NCBI GenBank assembly: GCA_947487155.1
Contig: CANKVS010000008.1
Coordinates: forward strand, 1 to 64,000
DNA: 64,000 nt
Direction: 5' to 3'
Source: an uncultured Flaviramulus sp.
GTDB lineage: Bacteria > Bacteroidota > Bacteroidia > Flavobacteriales > Flavobacteriaceae
Shown here: positions 44,675 to 54,062 of the stretch, one piece after another
How the letters are laid out: each line of letters begins with the position of its first letter
Numbering within the stretch: position 1 is the stretch's first letter
Program-made: the position numbers and the translations under genes
Notes under the pieces: model-generated
Told to the model about the DNA's origin: nothing
The model's database searches: none
What the model saw: only the letters and a program-made list of their open reading frames with translations

Positions 44675-46527
44675 TTAGATTATCCAACAACCAAGTAACA
44701 AAAAAAATAAACTTTATAGATCACTATATAAACTCAGCTAATGCCGCTGATGGTTCTAAGGTAGATGCCAACGCCAACGTAACGTCTAAAAATATTGCGA
44801 CCATGGAGGCTGAACTGAATAAGGACATTAATATTCAGGTAAACAGAGCTTTAATAAAGCGTAAAATTGCTACTCTTTTTGGGGACGATTTAGCCAATGA
44901 GTATACAAGACAAATTGAGTCTCATGAAATATATGTACATGACGAAACCTCGTTAAAACCATACTGTGTTTCTATTAGCATGTATCCATTTTTATTTGAT
45001 GGTCTTACAAAAATTGGTGGTGAAAGTCGTGCTCCACAACACTTAGAGAGTTTTTGTGGCGAATTTGTAAACCTTGTTTTTGCAGTAAGTTCGCAATTTG
45101 CAGGGGCTTTGGCAACCGTAGAGTTTTTAATGTATTTTGATTATTTTGCTACAAAAGACTATGGTGAAGATTATTTAAAGACACACGAAAAGCTAATTGC
45201 TAATCATTTACAACATGTGGTTTATGCCATAAATCAACCCGCAGCAGCAAGAGGTTACCAATCTGTTTTTTGGAATATATCATTATACGATAATGCTTAT
45301 TTTTCTAGTATGTTTGGCGATTTTGTATTTCCAGATATGACTAAACCCCAATGGGAAAGTGTAAAACGACTGCAAACATTTTTCATGAAATGGTTTAATA
45401 AAGAGCGTACCAAAGCCATTCTTACATTTCCAGTAGTAACAGCCGCAATGCTTGTTAACGAAGGTAAACCTGTTGATACGGAATTTACCAATATGTGTGC
45501 CGAAGAATTAAGTGAAGGCAATTCTTTTTTTATTTATCAATCTGAAAACGCCGATAGTTTAGCCTCTTGCTGTAGACTTAGAAATGAAATTAGCGACAAC
45601 ACCTTTAGCTATTCTTTAGGTGCTGGTGGTGTAGCAACAGGGTCTATTAATGTGATTACCTTAAACATGAATAGGTTGGTTCAAAAAGGCGCTAATCTCG
45701 TAGACGAAGTACAAAAAATACATAAATATCAAGTAGCCTATAGAAGTCTTATTGAAGCATATGAGACCGCAGAATTACTGCCCGTTTACAAGGCTGGGTT
45801 TATTTCGTTAGACAAACAATTCCTAACCATTGGTATTAACGGTATGGTTGAAGCTGCCGAAAGCCAAGGACTAAAAGCAGGAAACAATAGTGCTTATAAA
45901 AAGTTTGTAAACAAGTACCTAAAAACCATCTATGATGAAAATAAATTAGCAAAGAAAAAGTATGGCTACATGTTTAATACGGAATTTGTTCCTGCTGAAA
46001 ATTTAGGTGTAAAAAATGCAATGTGGGACAGAGAAGATGGTTTATTTGTACCTAGAGATTGTTATAATTCGTATTTCTATGAAGTTGAAGATGTTCAAGC
46101 CAATACCCTCGATAAAATTATACTGCATGGTAACGAATTAATAAAATATCTTGACGGCGGTTCTGCTTTACATCTTAACTTAGAAGAAGCTCCAAATAAA
46201 GCTGGATTTGTAAAACTCATTCATGCCACAGCCACTGCAGGTTGTAATTATTTTTGTTTCAATATTAGAATTACTATTTGTAACCACTGTGAGCATATCG
46301 ACAAAAAAACATCACAAAGCTGTACTTCTTGCGGGTCTAAAAATGTAGATCATGCCACACGAGTAATAGGCTATTTAAAACGCGTATCTAGTTTTAGCTC
46401 TGGGCGACAAAAAGAACACCAATTAAGGCATTATCATTTAGAAAAACCAGCACCCAATTTAGCAAAAAATAGAGTGCAATTATTAACTAAAACTCAAGAG
46501 ATTAAAGAGGTAAGCTTTGTTAAATAA
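44671..46527 (+). CDS. nrdD: Anaerobic ribonucleoside-triphosphate reductase
   Basis: A 618-residue class III ribonucleotide reductase that makes deoxynucleotides without oxygen. The C-terminal zinc site is CNHCEHIDKK plus CTSCGSKN, and the glycyl-radical loop is RVIGYLKRVSSFSSGRQKE, with the radical glycine in RVIGY. The protein is shorter than E. coli NrdD (about 710 residues), and its N-terminus shows no ATP-cone motif, so allosteric activity control by dATP may be absent. Confidence 0.94.
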   Translation: MIRLSNNQVTKKINFIDHYINSANAADGSKVDANANVTSKNIATMEAELNKDINIQVNRALIKRKIATLFGDDLANEYTRQIESHEIYVHDETSLKPYCVSISMYPFLFDGLTKIGGESRAPQHLESFCGEFVNLVFAVSSQFAGALATVEFLMYFDYFATKDYGEDYLKTHEKLIANHLQHVVYAINQPAAARGYQSVFWNISLYDNAYFSSMFGDFVFPDMTKPQWESVKRLQTFFMKWFNKERTKAILTFPVVTAAMLVNEGKPVDTEFTNMCAEELSEGNSFFIYQSENADSLASCCRLRNEISDNTFSYSLGAGGVATGSINVITLNMNRLVQKGANLVDEVQKIHKYQVAYRSLIEAYETAELLPVYKAGFISLDKQFLTIGINGMVEAAESQGLKAGNNSAYKKFVNKYLKTIYDENKLAKKKYGYMFNTEFVPAENLGVKNAMWDREDGLFVPRDCYNSYFYEVEDVQANTLDKIILHGNELIKYLDGGSALHLNLEEAPNKAGFVKLIHATATAGCNYFCFNIRITICNHCEHIDKKTSQSCTSCGSKNVDHATRVIGYLKRVSSFSSGRQKEHQLRHYHLEKPAPNLAKNRVQLLTKTQEIKEVSFVK

Positions 46528-46533
46528 AGAGTT

Positions 46534-46580
46534 AACATGATAAATATCATGTTTAGAGCTAATGGAATAAAATATCTTCG
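46534..46580 (+). promoter_or_regulatory. FNR/CRP-type site and -7 box upstream of the 604-residue protein
   Basis: A perfect 8+4+8 palindrome (AACATGAT-AAAT-ATCATGTT, 46534-46553) contains TGAT-AAAT-ATCA and is centred at 46543.5. The box TATCTTCG (46573-46580, one mismatch to TAnnTTTG) is centred 33 bp downstream, matching the nos and nor promoters exactly. Confidence 0.7.
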
Positions 46581-46603
46581 CCGTTTAATTTGAATAATCA
46601 TAA

Positions 46604-48418
46604 ATGAAAAAAACACATTCATTTCACATCCCAGTAATGGGCATAGGATTTACAATAGATACCCCATTAAAGGTGGCTCAATATGGTATGGATTCGGTAA
46701 TCTCGTTAGTTGATGATATTTTACTAGAAAAACTAAGGAAGATGTATAGCGAGAAATTTGAAGTTCCTTATAAAGAGATTACAGATAAAATTGATGATTT
46801 TAGAGCAAAACGAATTACATCGTATTTAAATTTAATAAACGATTTAGCAAATAAGAAATTTGAAATGCTAAAAAACGTTACTGCTGAAAAAAGTGAAGAT
46901 ATTAAGGCTTACATAGACATGCTTCCTAATGGGTCGGTATTAAAAACCGAATTTAAAAAATTAACGACTAACGGATTTAATATTTCAGAAATTAGAAAAT
47001 GGGCCATTAGTAATTTAAAAATGGGAAGTATTGATGTTAACATCATGACAAAAGTTGATAAAGACAACTTTATAAAAAACGAAAAACTACCTGTAGAATA
47101 TAATGATGCACATGCCGCATTTAGAGGTTTTGCAAATAGTAAATTAAATTCCGCCGTAATACTTTCTGCAGGAATGAACCCACGGTTATATAAGTATATG
47201 TCTCAGTTTGATGATTTTTTCCCTAATGAAAATGGTGACATTAAAAAACGTATTATTTTAAAAGTTAGCGATTATAGGTCGGCATTAATTCAAGGTAAAT
47301 TTTTAGCTAAAAAAGGATTATGGGTTTCAGAATACAGAATAGAATCTGGACTTAATTGTGGTGGGCATGCTTTTGCTACCGATGGTTTTCTTATGGGGCC
47401 CGTTTTAGCCGAATTTAAAGCAAAACGACAAGAGTTAAAAGCATCTATTCAAAGTGTGTTAAACCAAGAATTATTAAACCAAGGTCATGTAGTGCCAGAA
47501 ATATTATCATTAAAAGTTACAGCACAAGGTGGTGTAGGAACACAAGAAGAGCACGAGTTTTTAATAGATCATTATAATTTAGATTCTGTAGGTTGGGGTA
47601 GTCCATTTTTATTAGTTCCAGAAGCCACAACAGTAGACGATAACACGTTACAAAAGCTAGCAAAAGCAAAAGAAGACGACCTGTATTTAAGCGACATTTC
47701 TCCTTTAGGTGTCCCTTTTAACAACCTTAAAGACAATACAAAAGATATTGAAAAAGAACAATTTATAAACAAAGGAAGACCAGGAAGTGCATGCCCAAAA
47801 AAGTTTGTTGCATTAAATAAAGAATTTAAAGAAAAAGGTATTTGTACGGCCTCCAGAGAGTACCAACATTTAAAATTAAAAGAGTTAGAAAGCCAAGGAT
47901 TACCATTGGAAGAATATCAAGCGAAATTCAATAAAATTGTCGAGAAATCTTGTACTTGTGTTGGTTTAGGTACATCGGCATTATTAGCCTATAATTTAGA
48001 TACTAAAGTAGAAGGCGAAGGTGTTTCAATTTGCCCGGGGCCTAATTTGGCTTATTATTCTAAAATAATGAGTTTGAAAAATATTACGGATCATATTTAC
48101 GGCAGAAACAATGTTATTTCAAGAACCGATCGCCCAAATATGTTTATTAAAGAGCTTCAAATCTATATGGATTTTCTAAAAAATAAATTGGAAGATGCTA
48201 AAGTATTAATGACTAAAAAAGAGGAAAAATACTTAAAAACCTTTACCCAAAACATGAAAGAAGGTATTTCATATTATCATACCCTATTTAGTAATTTAAA
48301 GCATGGTTTTAAAGACAAAAAACTGTCCGTTTTAAAAGAATTAGAAGTAAATGCAAACGCCTTACAACACATTGTTCAAGAAATAGAAAACTTAATTTTA
48401 GTGCCAGTAAAGGTTTAA
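46604..48418 (+). CDS. Unrecognised 604-residue Cys-containing protein, probable TIM-barrel redox enzyme
   Basis: I cannot name this protein. It is soluble, without signal peptide or membrane helix. The central part reads like an FMN-binding TIM barrel: GIGFTIDTPLKVAQYGMDSV near the N-terminus, LNCGGHAFATDGFLMGP (about 250-266), TAQGGVGTQEEHEFL (306-320) and WGSPFLLVPEATT (331-343). Six cysteines (C252, C397, C414, C450, C452, C477), four of them in GSACPKK, GICTASRE and KSCTCVGLG, could hold an Fe-S cluster. The C-terminal 100 residues are helical. Similar proteins occur, as far as I recall, in anaerobic Bacteroidota as hypothetical proteins. The FNR-type promoter and nrdD neighbourhood suggest a role in anoxic metabolism. 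Confidence 0.75.
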   Translation: MKKTHSFHIPVMGIGFTIDTPLKVAQYGMDSVISLVDDILLEKLRKMYSEKFEVPYKEITDKIDDFRAKRITSYLNLINDLANKKFEMLKNVTAEKSEDIKAYIDMLPNGSVLKTEFKKLTTNGFNISEIRKWAISNLKMGSIDVNIMTKVDKDNFIKNEKLPVEYNDAHAAFRGFANSKLNSAVILSAGMNPRLYKYMSQFDDFFPNENGDIKKRIILKVSDYRSALIQGKFLAKKGLWVSEYRIESGLNCGGHAFATDGFLMGPVLAEFKAKRQELKASIQSVLNQELLNQGHVVPEILSLKVTAQGGVGTQEEHEFLIDHYNLDSVGWGSPFLLVPEATTVDDNTLQKLAKAKEDDLYLSDISPLGVPFNNLKDNTKDIEKEQFINKGRPGSACPKKFVALNKEFKEKGICTASREYQHLKLKELESQGLPLEEYQAKFNKIVEKSCTCVGLGTSALLAYNLDTKVEGEGVSICPGPNLAYYSKIMSLKNITDHIYGRNNVISRTDRPNMFIKELQIYMDFLKNKLEDAKVLMTKKEEKYLKTFTQNMKEGISYYHTLFSNLKHGFKDKKLSVLKELEVNANALQHIVQEIENLILVPVKV

Positions 48419-48422
48419 CTAC

Positions 48423-48582
48423 GAACTCGTCTTGACTCTTTGTGTTTAACCGAAAATGAATTAAAATTTATCCATATGAGGCACTTTTTGAAATGCATAG
48501 CAGCGATACGAATAAGAAAAGTAACAAAATATGAGTGAATTTTGGGCATTTTTTAGGAAATAGAAAAAGTCAAGATGAGTTC
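48423..48582. repeat. MITE-like element, copy A
   Basis: A 160-bp element has terminal inverted repeats: GAACTCGTCTTGACT at the left and the complement of GAACTCATCTTGACTTTTT at the right (48564-48582). It carries an inner GCATAGCAGCGATACGAAT motif shared, in opposite orientation, with copy B at 62600. The right end touches the stop codon of the Rrf2 gene. Confidence 0.6.
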
Positions 48583-49043
48583 TACATCTTGTTTTTAATA
48601 ACATCGAACGATTTTAATGAAATAACTTTTCCTGAAGATTCAATTTCCTCAACATATTGAGCAATTGTTTCATCTTTAAAGTTTTTCAAAATATTCTCTT
48701 TAAAAGGAGATACTATAAAATGAACTGGACACGGATTCTCATCAGAACATTTTGATAACCCAAGAAAACAATCATTAAATTTTGCTGTACCGTCTATAAC
48801 CTTAATAATATCCCAAATTGTATTTTTTTTATCATTCACAGATAAATAAAACCCGCCTTTTGGCCCTTTAGTTGACGAAACAAGTTTATTTCTAGTAAGT
48901 TGCTGTAATAATTTTGCCAAAAAAGGTTGTGGTACTTCTAACTCCTCAGCTACTTTCTTAACATTTACTTTTGTAATCTCATTTGTTTGAATGCCTAAGT
49001 AAAGCATGGAACGAATAGCATATTTGCAAGCATTAGAAAGCAT
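48582..49043 (-). CDS. Rrf2-family regulator with Fe-S cysteine triad, second copy
   Basis: A 153-residue paralogue of the regulator at 8452. The winged helix (VPQPFLAKLLQQLTRNKLVS, then KGPKGGFYL) and the cysteines C92, C99, C105 occupy identical positions. It is divergent from nadA, whose product carries an oxygen-sensitive Fe-S cluster, and faces the 604-residue gene at its 3' end. A -7 box TATGTTTG (49060-49067) precedes it. Regulation of nearby genes in response to NO, oxygen or Fe-S state is plausible but inferred. Confidence 0.85.
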   Translation of the reverse strand: MLSNACKYAIRSMLYLGIQTNEITKVNVKKVAEELEVPQPFLAKLLQQLTRNKLVSSTKGPKGGFYLSVNDKKNTIWDIIKVIDGTAKFNDCFLGLSKCSDENPCPVHFIVSPFKENILKNFKDETIAQYVEEIESSGKVISLKSFDVIKNKM

Positions 49044-49202
49044 AAACTGTTTTTATGGTCAAACATAATAAAAAAAGGGGTTTTTATCTTTAAATAAAAA
49101 GAAATCTTAAATAGATTTTTAACACGGTAACATTTTAATTAAGATATTTGCATCAATAATTGATTAATATTAATTTACATTTTAATTAAGAGGATTTAAA
49201 AA

Positions 49203-50129
49203 ATGGATTTAATACAAGAAATAGCTAGACTTAAAAAGGAGAAAAATGCGGTAATTCTAGCACATTATTATCAAGTTCCAGAAATACAAGATATTGCAGA
49301 TTATGTTGGTGATAGTCTGGGGTTATCACAAAAAGCGGCTGAAACTGATGCCGATATTATTGTATTTGCTGGCGTACATTTTATGGCCGAAACAGCCAAA
49401 ATTTTAAATCCTAGTAAAACCGTTGTTTTACCAGATTTAAACGCGGGATGCTCCTTAGCCGATTCTTGCCCTCCTGATGCTTTTGCGGCATTTACAAAGC
49501 AACATCCAGACCATGTGGTTATTACTTATGTAAATTGTTCGGCAGAAATTAAAGCTCTAAGCGATATTGTTTGCACCTCATCTAATGCCTTAAAAATTGT
49601 AGAATCTATACCAAAAGACACGCCTATTATATTTGCTCCAGATAAAAATTTAGGAAGATATATTATTAATGAAACTGGTAGAGATATGTTGCTTTGGGAT
49701 GGTAGTTGTATTGTTCATGAAGCATTTTCAATGGATAAATTAATTGAATTACATAAAAAATATCCAGAATATAAAATTATTGCACACCCAGAATCTGAAA
49801 CTCATATTTTAGATACCGCAACCTATATTGGGTCTACTTCGGGCATGATAAATTATGTGAAAGAACATCAAGATCAAAAATTTATTGTAGCTACCGAAGC
49901 TGGTATTTTACACAAAATGCAACAGGAAATGCCTAATACAGAATTAGTTCCTGCACCTGCAAAAGAAGACAATACTTGTGCTTGTAGCGAATGTCATTTT
50001 ATGAAAATGAACACCATGCAAAAGTTATACGATTGCCTGCTAAATGAAACACCACAAATTGAAGTTTCTGAAGCTATAAGAGAACGCGCTTTACTTCCTA
50101 TTGAACGCATGTTAGAACTTTCTAAATAA
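49203..50129 (+). CDS. nadA: Quinolinate synthase
   Basis: A 308-residue enzyme that condenses iminoaspartate with dihydroxyacetone phosphate to quinolinate in NAD synthesis. The family motifs [34 protein letters not shown] and [20 protein letters not shown] are intact, as is the C-terminal [14 protein letters not shown]; three of the cysteines bind the catalytic 4Fe-4S cluster. Its start is 160 bp from the divergent Rrf2 gene, and nadB follows after 1 bp. Confidence 0.95.
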   Translation: MDLIQEIARLKKEKNAVILAHYYQVPEIQDIADYVGDSLGLSQKAAETDADIIVFAGVHFMAETAKILNPSKTVVLPDLNAGCSLADSCPPDAFAAFTKQHPDHVVITYVNCSAEIKALSDIVCTSSNALKIVESIPKDTPIIFAPDKNLGRYIINETGRDMLLWDGSCIVHEAFSMDKLIELHKKYPEYKIIAHPESETHILDTATYIGSTSGMINYVKEHQDQKFIVATEAGILHKMQQEMPNTELVPAPAKEDNTCACSECHFMKMNTMQKLYDCLLNETPQIEVSEAIRERALLPIERMLELSK

Positions 50130-50130
50130 A

Positions 50131-51684
50131 ATGATTACAACAGATTTTTTAGTTATAGGTTCTGGAATTGCTGGTTTAACATTTTCGGTTAAAATTGCTG
50201 AAAAATTTCCTAACAAAAAGGTTGTTATTGTTACAAAATCTAGTGAAGATGAATCTAACACAAAATATGCTCAAGGTGGTGTTGCCATTGTTTTAGATAC
50301 CGAAAAAGATTCTTTTGAAAAACATATTGAAGATACGTTAATAGCTGGTGATGGCCTTTGTAATAAAAACGTTGTTGATATTGTTATTAAAGAAGGGCCT
50401 CAACGCTTGAAAGAATTAATGTTATGGGGTGCAAATTTTGATTTAGATGCCAATGGTAATTTCGATTTGGGAAAAGAAGGTGGACATTCAGAATATCGTG
50501 TGGTACACCATAAGGATATTACAGGTGCCGAAATAGAAAGAGCTTTATTAGAAAAGGCACATCAATTACCAAACATCAATATATTGCCTTATCATTTTGC
50601 TATAGATTTAATTACCAATCACCATATAAAAAACACTAATGCTTCTAAAATTAATTGTTATGGCGCTTATATTTTAGATCAGAAAAAAGGAAACATATTC
50701 ACTATAAAATCGAATGTTACCTTATTAGCATCTGGTGGTATTGGGCGTGTTTATGGGCATACAACAAATCCTGTTATTGCTACTGGTGATGGTATAGCCA
50801 TGGCGTATCGTGCTAAAGCAAAAATTTCAGATATGGAATTTGTTCAATTTCATCCTACAGCTTTATACGAACTTCATGGCGAATCTTCTTTTTTAATCTC
50901 GGAAGCTGTTAGAGGTTTTGGAGCCCATTTACGCAATAATGATGGGTACAGGTTTATGCCAGATTATGATGAAAGAGCAGAATTAGCATCGCGAGACATT
51001 GTATCGCAAAGCATTGATAGTGAATTAAAAAAATCTGGAGCAACTCATGTTTTTCTAGATTGCACCCATTTAGATGTTCAGGCTTTTAAATCGCATTTCC
51101 CTAATATTTATAGTAAATGCAAAGCAAATCATATTAATATTGAAACCGATTGGATTCCAGTAGTTCCCGCATCTCATTATTTGTGCGGTGGTATTGAGGT
51201 TGACGAACATGGAAAAACATCGGTTGCTAATTTATTTGCTTGTGGAGAATGTAGTAAAACAGGTTTGCATGGTGCTAATAGGCTAGCTTCAAACTCGCTG
51301 TTAGAAGCTTTAGTTTATGCGCATAACATCTTTAAATATCATTCTGAACATGTACTAAACACAACAAATGTTGACATCCCCGATTGGAAAGATGAAGGTA
51401 CTACAATTGCTAACGAGCACATTTTAATTCAGCATAATTTAAGACAACTACAAGCTTTAATGCGAGATTATGTTGGTATTGTTAGAAGTAATAATCGCTT
51501 AAAAAAGGCCATAAAACATCTCGATTTAATTTACACCGAAGTAGAAGAATTTTATAAAGAAACAAAAATAACAACATCCTTATGTGAGTTAAGAAACATG
51601 ATAAATGTGTCGCATTTAATTATCAATCAATCTTTAGATAGAACCGAAAATAAGGGTGGTTATTTTAATATAGATAATTTATAA
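50131..51684 (+). CDS. nadB: L-aspartate oxidase
   Basis: A 517-residue flavoprotein that oxidises aspartate to iminoaspartate, the substrate of NadA. FAD-binding GSGIAGLTFSVKIAEK is at residues 9-24. The fumarate-reductase-like signatures include KYAQGGVAIV, SHYLCGGIEVDEHGKT and GLHGANRLASNSLLEALV. In anoxic conditions the enzyme can use fumarate as electron acceptor. No nadC is in the window. Confidence 0.95.
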   Translation: MITTDFLVIGSGIAGLTFSVKIAEKFPNKKVVIVTKSSEDESNTKYAQGGVAIVLDTEKDSFEKHIEDTLIAGDGLCNKNVVDIVIKEGPQRLKELMLWGANFDLDANGNFDLGKEGGHSEYRVVHHKDITGAEIERALLEKAHQLPNINILPYHFAIDLITNHHIKNTNASKINCYGAYILDQKKGNIFTIKSNVTLLASGGIGRVYGHTTNPVIATGDGIAMAYRAKAKISDMEFVQFHPTALYELHGESSFLISEAVRGFGAHLRNNDGYRFMPDYDERAELASRDIVSQSIDSELKKSGATHVFLDCTHLDVQAFKSHFPNIYSKCKANHINIETDWIPVVPASHYLCGGIEVDEHGKTSVANLFACGECSKTGLHGANRLASNSLLEALVYAHNIFKYHSEHVLNTTNVDIPDWKDEGTTIANEHILIQHNLRQLQALMRDYVGIVRSNNRLKKAIKHLDLIYTEVEEFYKETKITTSLCELRNMINVSHLIINQSLDRTENKGGYFNIDNL

Positions 51685-51749
51685 ATACAACATTAAATCT
51701 TCTAATAATCAGGTTTTGTGTGTATAAAAAATTATAACCGAATAAAAAC

Positions 51750-52805
51750 ATGAAAAAAGCTATCGTTTTTTGTTCAATATTTTTTGCATTTTTAAACACC
51801 AATGCACAACAATGGATAAGTTTTGAAGGTAAAAATGGACCAGGAAACGGTAAACATATTGTTTTAATTTCTGGAGATGAAGAATACAGATCTGAAGAAT
51901 CTTTACCAATGTTGGCAAAAATTCTTGCTGATAGGCATGGTTTTAAATGTACAGTATTATTTGCAATTGATCCTGAGACAGGACATATTAATCCTGATGT
52001 TAATACTAATATACCTGGTTTACATTGTCTTGAATCTGCAGATTTAATGATAATTAATACAAGGTGGAGAAAACTTCCTGATAACCAAATGAAACATTTC
52101 GATAATTATTTATTATCAGGAAAACCAGTTCTTGGATTACGTACATCCAATCATGCTTTTAATAATGAAACAGGTAGCTATATACATTATAGCTCCGTTT
52201 ATAAAAAGGGAGACCCCAATCATGTATGGTACAGAGGGTTTGGAGGGTTATTATTTGGTGACCATTATGTGAAACACCACGGGAAACATAAACATGAATC
52301 TACTAGAGGATTAATAGCTAAAAATGCTATTAAGCATAACATACTTAGAGGTATTAAAGATGGAGAAATTTGGGGCCCTACTGATGTTTATGGATGTCGA
52401 GTTGCTCATTTACCAATTACACCACTTATTATGGGGCAAGTATTAAAACGCGAAGGTGATTTTGATAAAAACGATCGCTTTTTTGGTATGCGTCCTACCG
52501 ATACACCTTTAGAAGGTTCAAAAAACAACCCAATGATTCCTGTAGCTTGGTTAAAAAATTACCAACATCCTAATAATGGTGCTAAAGGTATGGCTTTTCA
52601 TACTTCTATGGGATCGTCTACCGACTTTGAAAATAAAGGATTAAGGCGTTTGGTAATAAATGTAACCTACTATTTACTGGATTTAAAAATTCCTAAAAAA
52701 GGAACTAATGTAGATTTTATTGGCGAGTACAAAACAACAGCCTATGGTTTTATGGGAAAAGCTTTTTGGGATAACAAAAAACTTAAGCCTGCAGATTTAA
52801 AATAG
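51750..52805 (+). CDS. ThuA-like domain protein, exported
   Basis: A 351-residue protein with a signal peptide (cleavage near NTNAQ, residue 20) and a class I glutamine-amidotransferase-like fold of the ThuA (trehalose utilisation) type: KHIVLISGDEEYRSEESLPM, DLMIINTRWRKLPD, GKPVLGLRTSNHAF and a C-terminal GMAFHTSMGSSTDFENKGLR. The role of ThuA domains is not settled; many sit near sugar-metabolism genes in Bacteroidota. Here it stands alone between nadB and ssb. Confidence 0.82.
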   Translation: MKKAIVFCSIFFAFLNTNAQQWISFEGKNGPGNGKHIVLISGDEEYRSEESLPMLAKILADRHGFKCTVLFAIDPETGHINPDVNTNIPGLHCLESADLMIINTRWRKLPDNQMKHFDNYLLSGKPVLGLRTSNHAFNNETGSYIHYSSVYKKGDPNHVWYRGFGGLLFGDHYVKHHGKHKHESTRGLIAKNAIKHNILRGIKDGEIWGPTDVYGCRVAHLPITPLIMGQVLKREGDFDKNDRFFGMRPTDTPLEGSKNNPMIPVAWLKNYQHPNNGAKGMAFHTSMGSSTDFENKGLRRLVINVTYYLLDLKIPKKGTNVDFIGEYKTTAYGFMGKAFWDNKKLKPADLK

Positions 52806-52809
52806 CTAA

Positions 52810-52848
52810 AACCAAAGCTGTATCTTATTGCTGTATACAGCCTTGGTT
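52810..52848. terminator. Bidirectional terminator between ThuA gene and ssb
   Basis: AACCAA plus GCTGTAT pairs with ATACAGC plus TTGGTT around one A.C mismatch and an 11-nt loop. It lies between the convergent genes. Confidence 0.7.
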
Positions 52849-52935
52849 ATTATCATAACCCAAAAAATAGTATTGGCAGTTTTAAAATTGATGCCAACCA
52901 TTTTTTAGCGTTATTTATACTATTTGCTATTGGGT

Positions 52936-53268
52936 TTATTTTCCCAACATGAGTAATTCGTTGCAAACAATTTCTGTTATATAGCGTTTATTACCTTCTT
53001 TATCATCGTAGCTACGCGAGGTTAGTTTCCCTTCAACAGCAACCTCTTTACCTTTGGTAACATACTTTTCAATAATCTGAGCCGTTTTACCCCAAGCAAT
53101 TACATTATGCCATTGTGTGTCTGTAATTTTTTCACCTTTATTATTGGTGTAGCTTTCGTTTGTAGCAATATTAAATTTTGCCAATGTTTTTCCTGATTCT
53201 AGATTGATGATTTCTGGATCGTTTCCTAAGTTACCAATCAACTGTACTTTGTTTCTAAGCGTGTTCAT
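52936..53268 (-). CDS. ssb: Single-stranded DNA-binding protein, short form
   Basis: A 110-residue OB-fold protein (MNTLRNKVQLIGNLGNDPEI; WHNVIAWGKTAQIIEKYVTK; GKLTSRSYDDKEGNKRYITE). It ends right after the OB fold at NELLMLGK and lacks the Gly/Gln-rich linker and acidic DDDIPF-type tip through which housekeeping SSB recruits repair proteins. It is therefore probably an accessory SSB, with the main one elsewhere. Confidence 0.9.
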   Translation of the reverse strand: MNTLRNKVQLIGNLGNDPEIINLESGKTLAKFNIATNESYTNNKGEKITDTQWHNVIAWGKTAQIIEKYVTKGKEVAVEGKLTSRSYDDKEGNKRYITEIVCNELLMLGK

Positions 53269-53706
53269 AATTTTATTTTTATTGTTAAACAGTTAATACT
53301 ATCGAGTTCTTATGCTTCGACATTGCAAATATGTGATGACTTCCAAAAGTTAATCGGTTGTTACATATTTAAAATCGTTTGTAAATGTTTGTAGTCGTTT
53401 GTAAATGAGTATTTCATGTTATATAGGGCATCTATATACAACTTACCTCAAACAGGAATGATAATTTAACTAGCCTAGAACGGCTATTTTTTTTGAGGGA
53501 AGTCCTTTAATCCATGATTGAAATTCCACCTTTCGGAATAACAGAGCATGAGCATCTTGCCGAATAGTTCAAATTAAAGGTATTAAATCAACGTTTAACC
53601 AAAGAGAATCGCAAAAAAAAGGATTTTGCCTCTTAATGTTTATAGATGACTCTTTGGTGTCCTCATCTATTATAATTTTACTAAATTTGATTTTAAAATT
53701 ATTTTT
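53269..53706. other. 438-bp stretch without a gene
   Basis: Apart from a weak hairpin with T tract (TAGCC-N6-GGCTA, 53471-53494, a possible plus-strand terminator) and a -7 box TAAATTTG at 53682-53689 for the next small gene, I see nothing coding here. Confidence 0.5.
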
Positions 53707-53880
53707 ATGGCAAAAATTAAAATGAAAGGCGAAAATATAAATGCAACTGATGGAGGTAAGCCTGAAAATGTAAAAAAATCTTTAAGTTCAAAAATCTGGT
53801 ATTTAAATCCTGAAATCAGGATGATTATTGGATTCATACTTCTTATTATAAGTGGTTTAGTTGCTTATCTTTTACCTTAA
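53707..53880 (+). CDS. Small membrane protein (57 aa)
   Basis: A 57-codon frame with a charged N-terminal half (MAKIKMKGENINATDGGKPE) and a C-terminal membrane helix (about 37-56, MIIGFILLIISGLVAYL). A consensus -7 box TAAATTTG lies 17 bp before the start, which supports expression. No family is recognised. The charged half followed by a tail helix is like small tail-anchored proteins; function is unknown. Confidence 0.5.
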   Translation: MAKIKMKGENINATDGGKPENVKKSLSSKIWYLNPEIRMIIGFILLIISGLVAYLLP

Positions 53881-54062
53881 CTATAGTTAAAGACAGCTTT
53901 AGAAGACTTGTCAAAGCGTATCAATAAGTGTGCTTCTGAAATAGTATAAAATTTAATTGATTTAATATAAAATGGCAAATGCTTTATAAGGCTTATCCCT
54001 TATTGTATATAAGTGCCCCAAAAGAGAGAGTTATATACTTATTTATAATACCTGTAGATACC

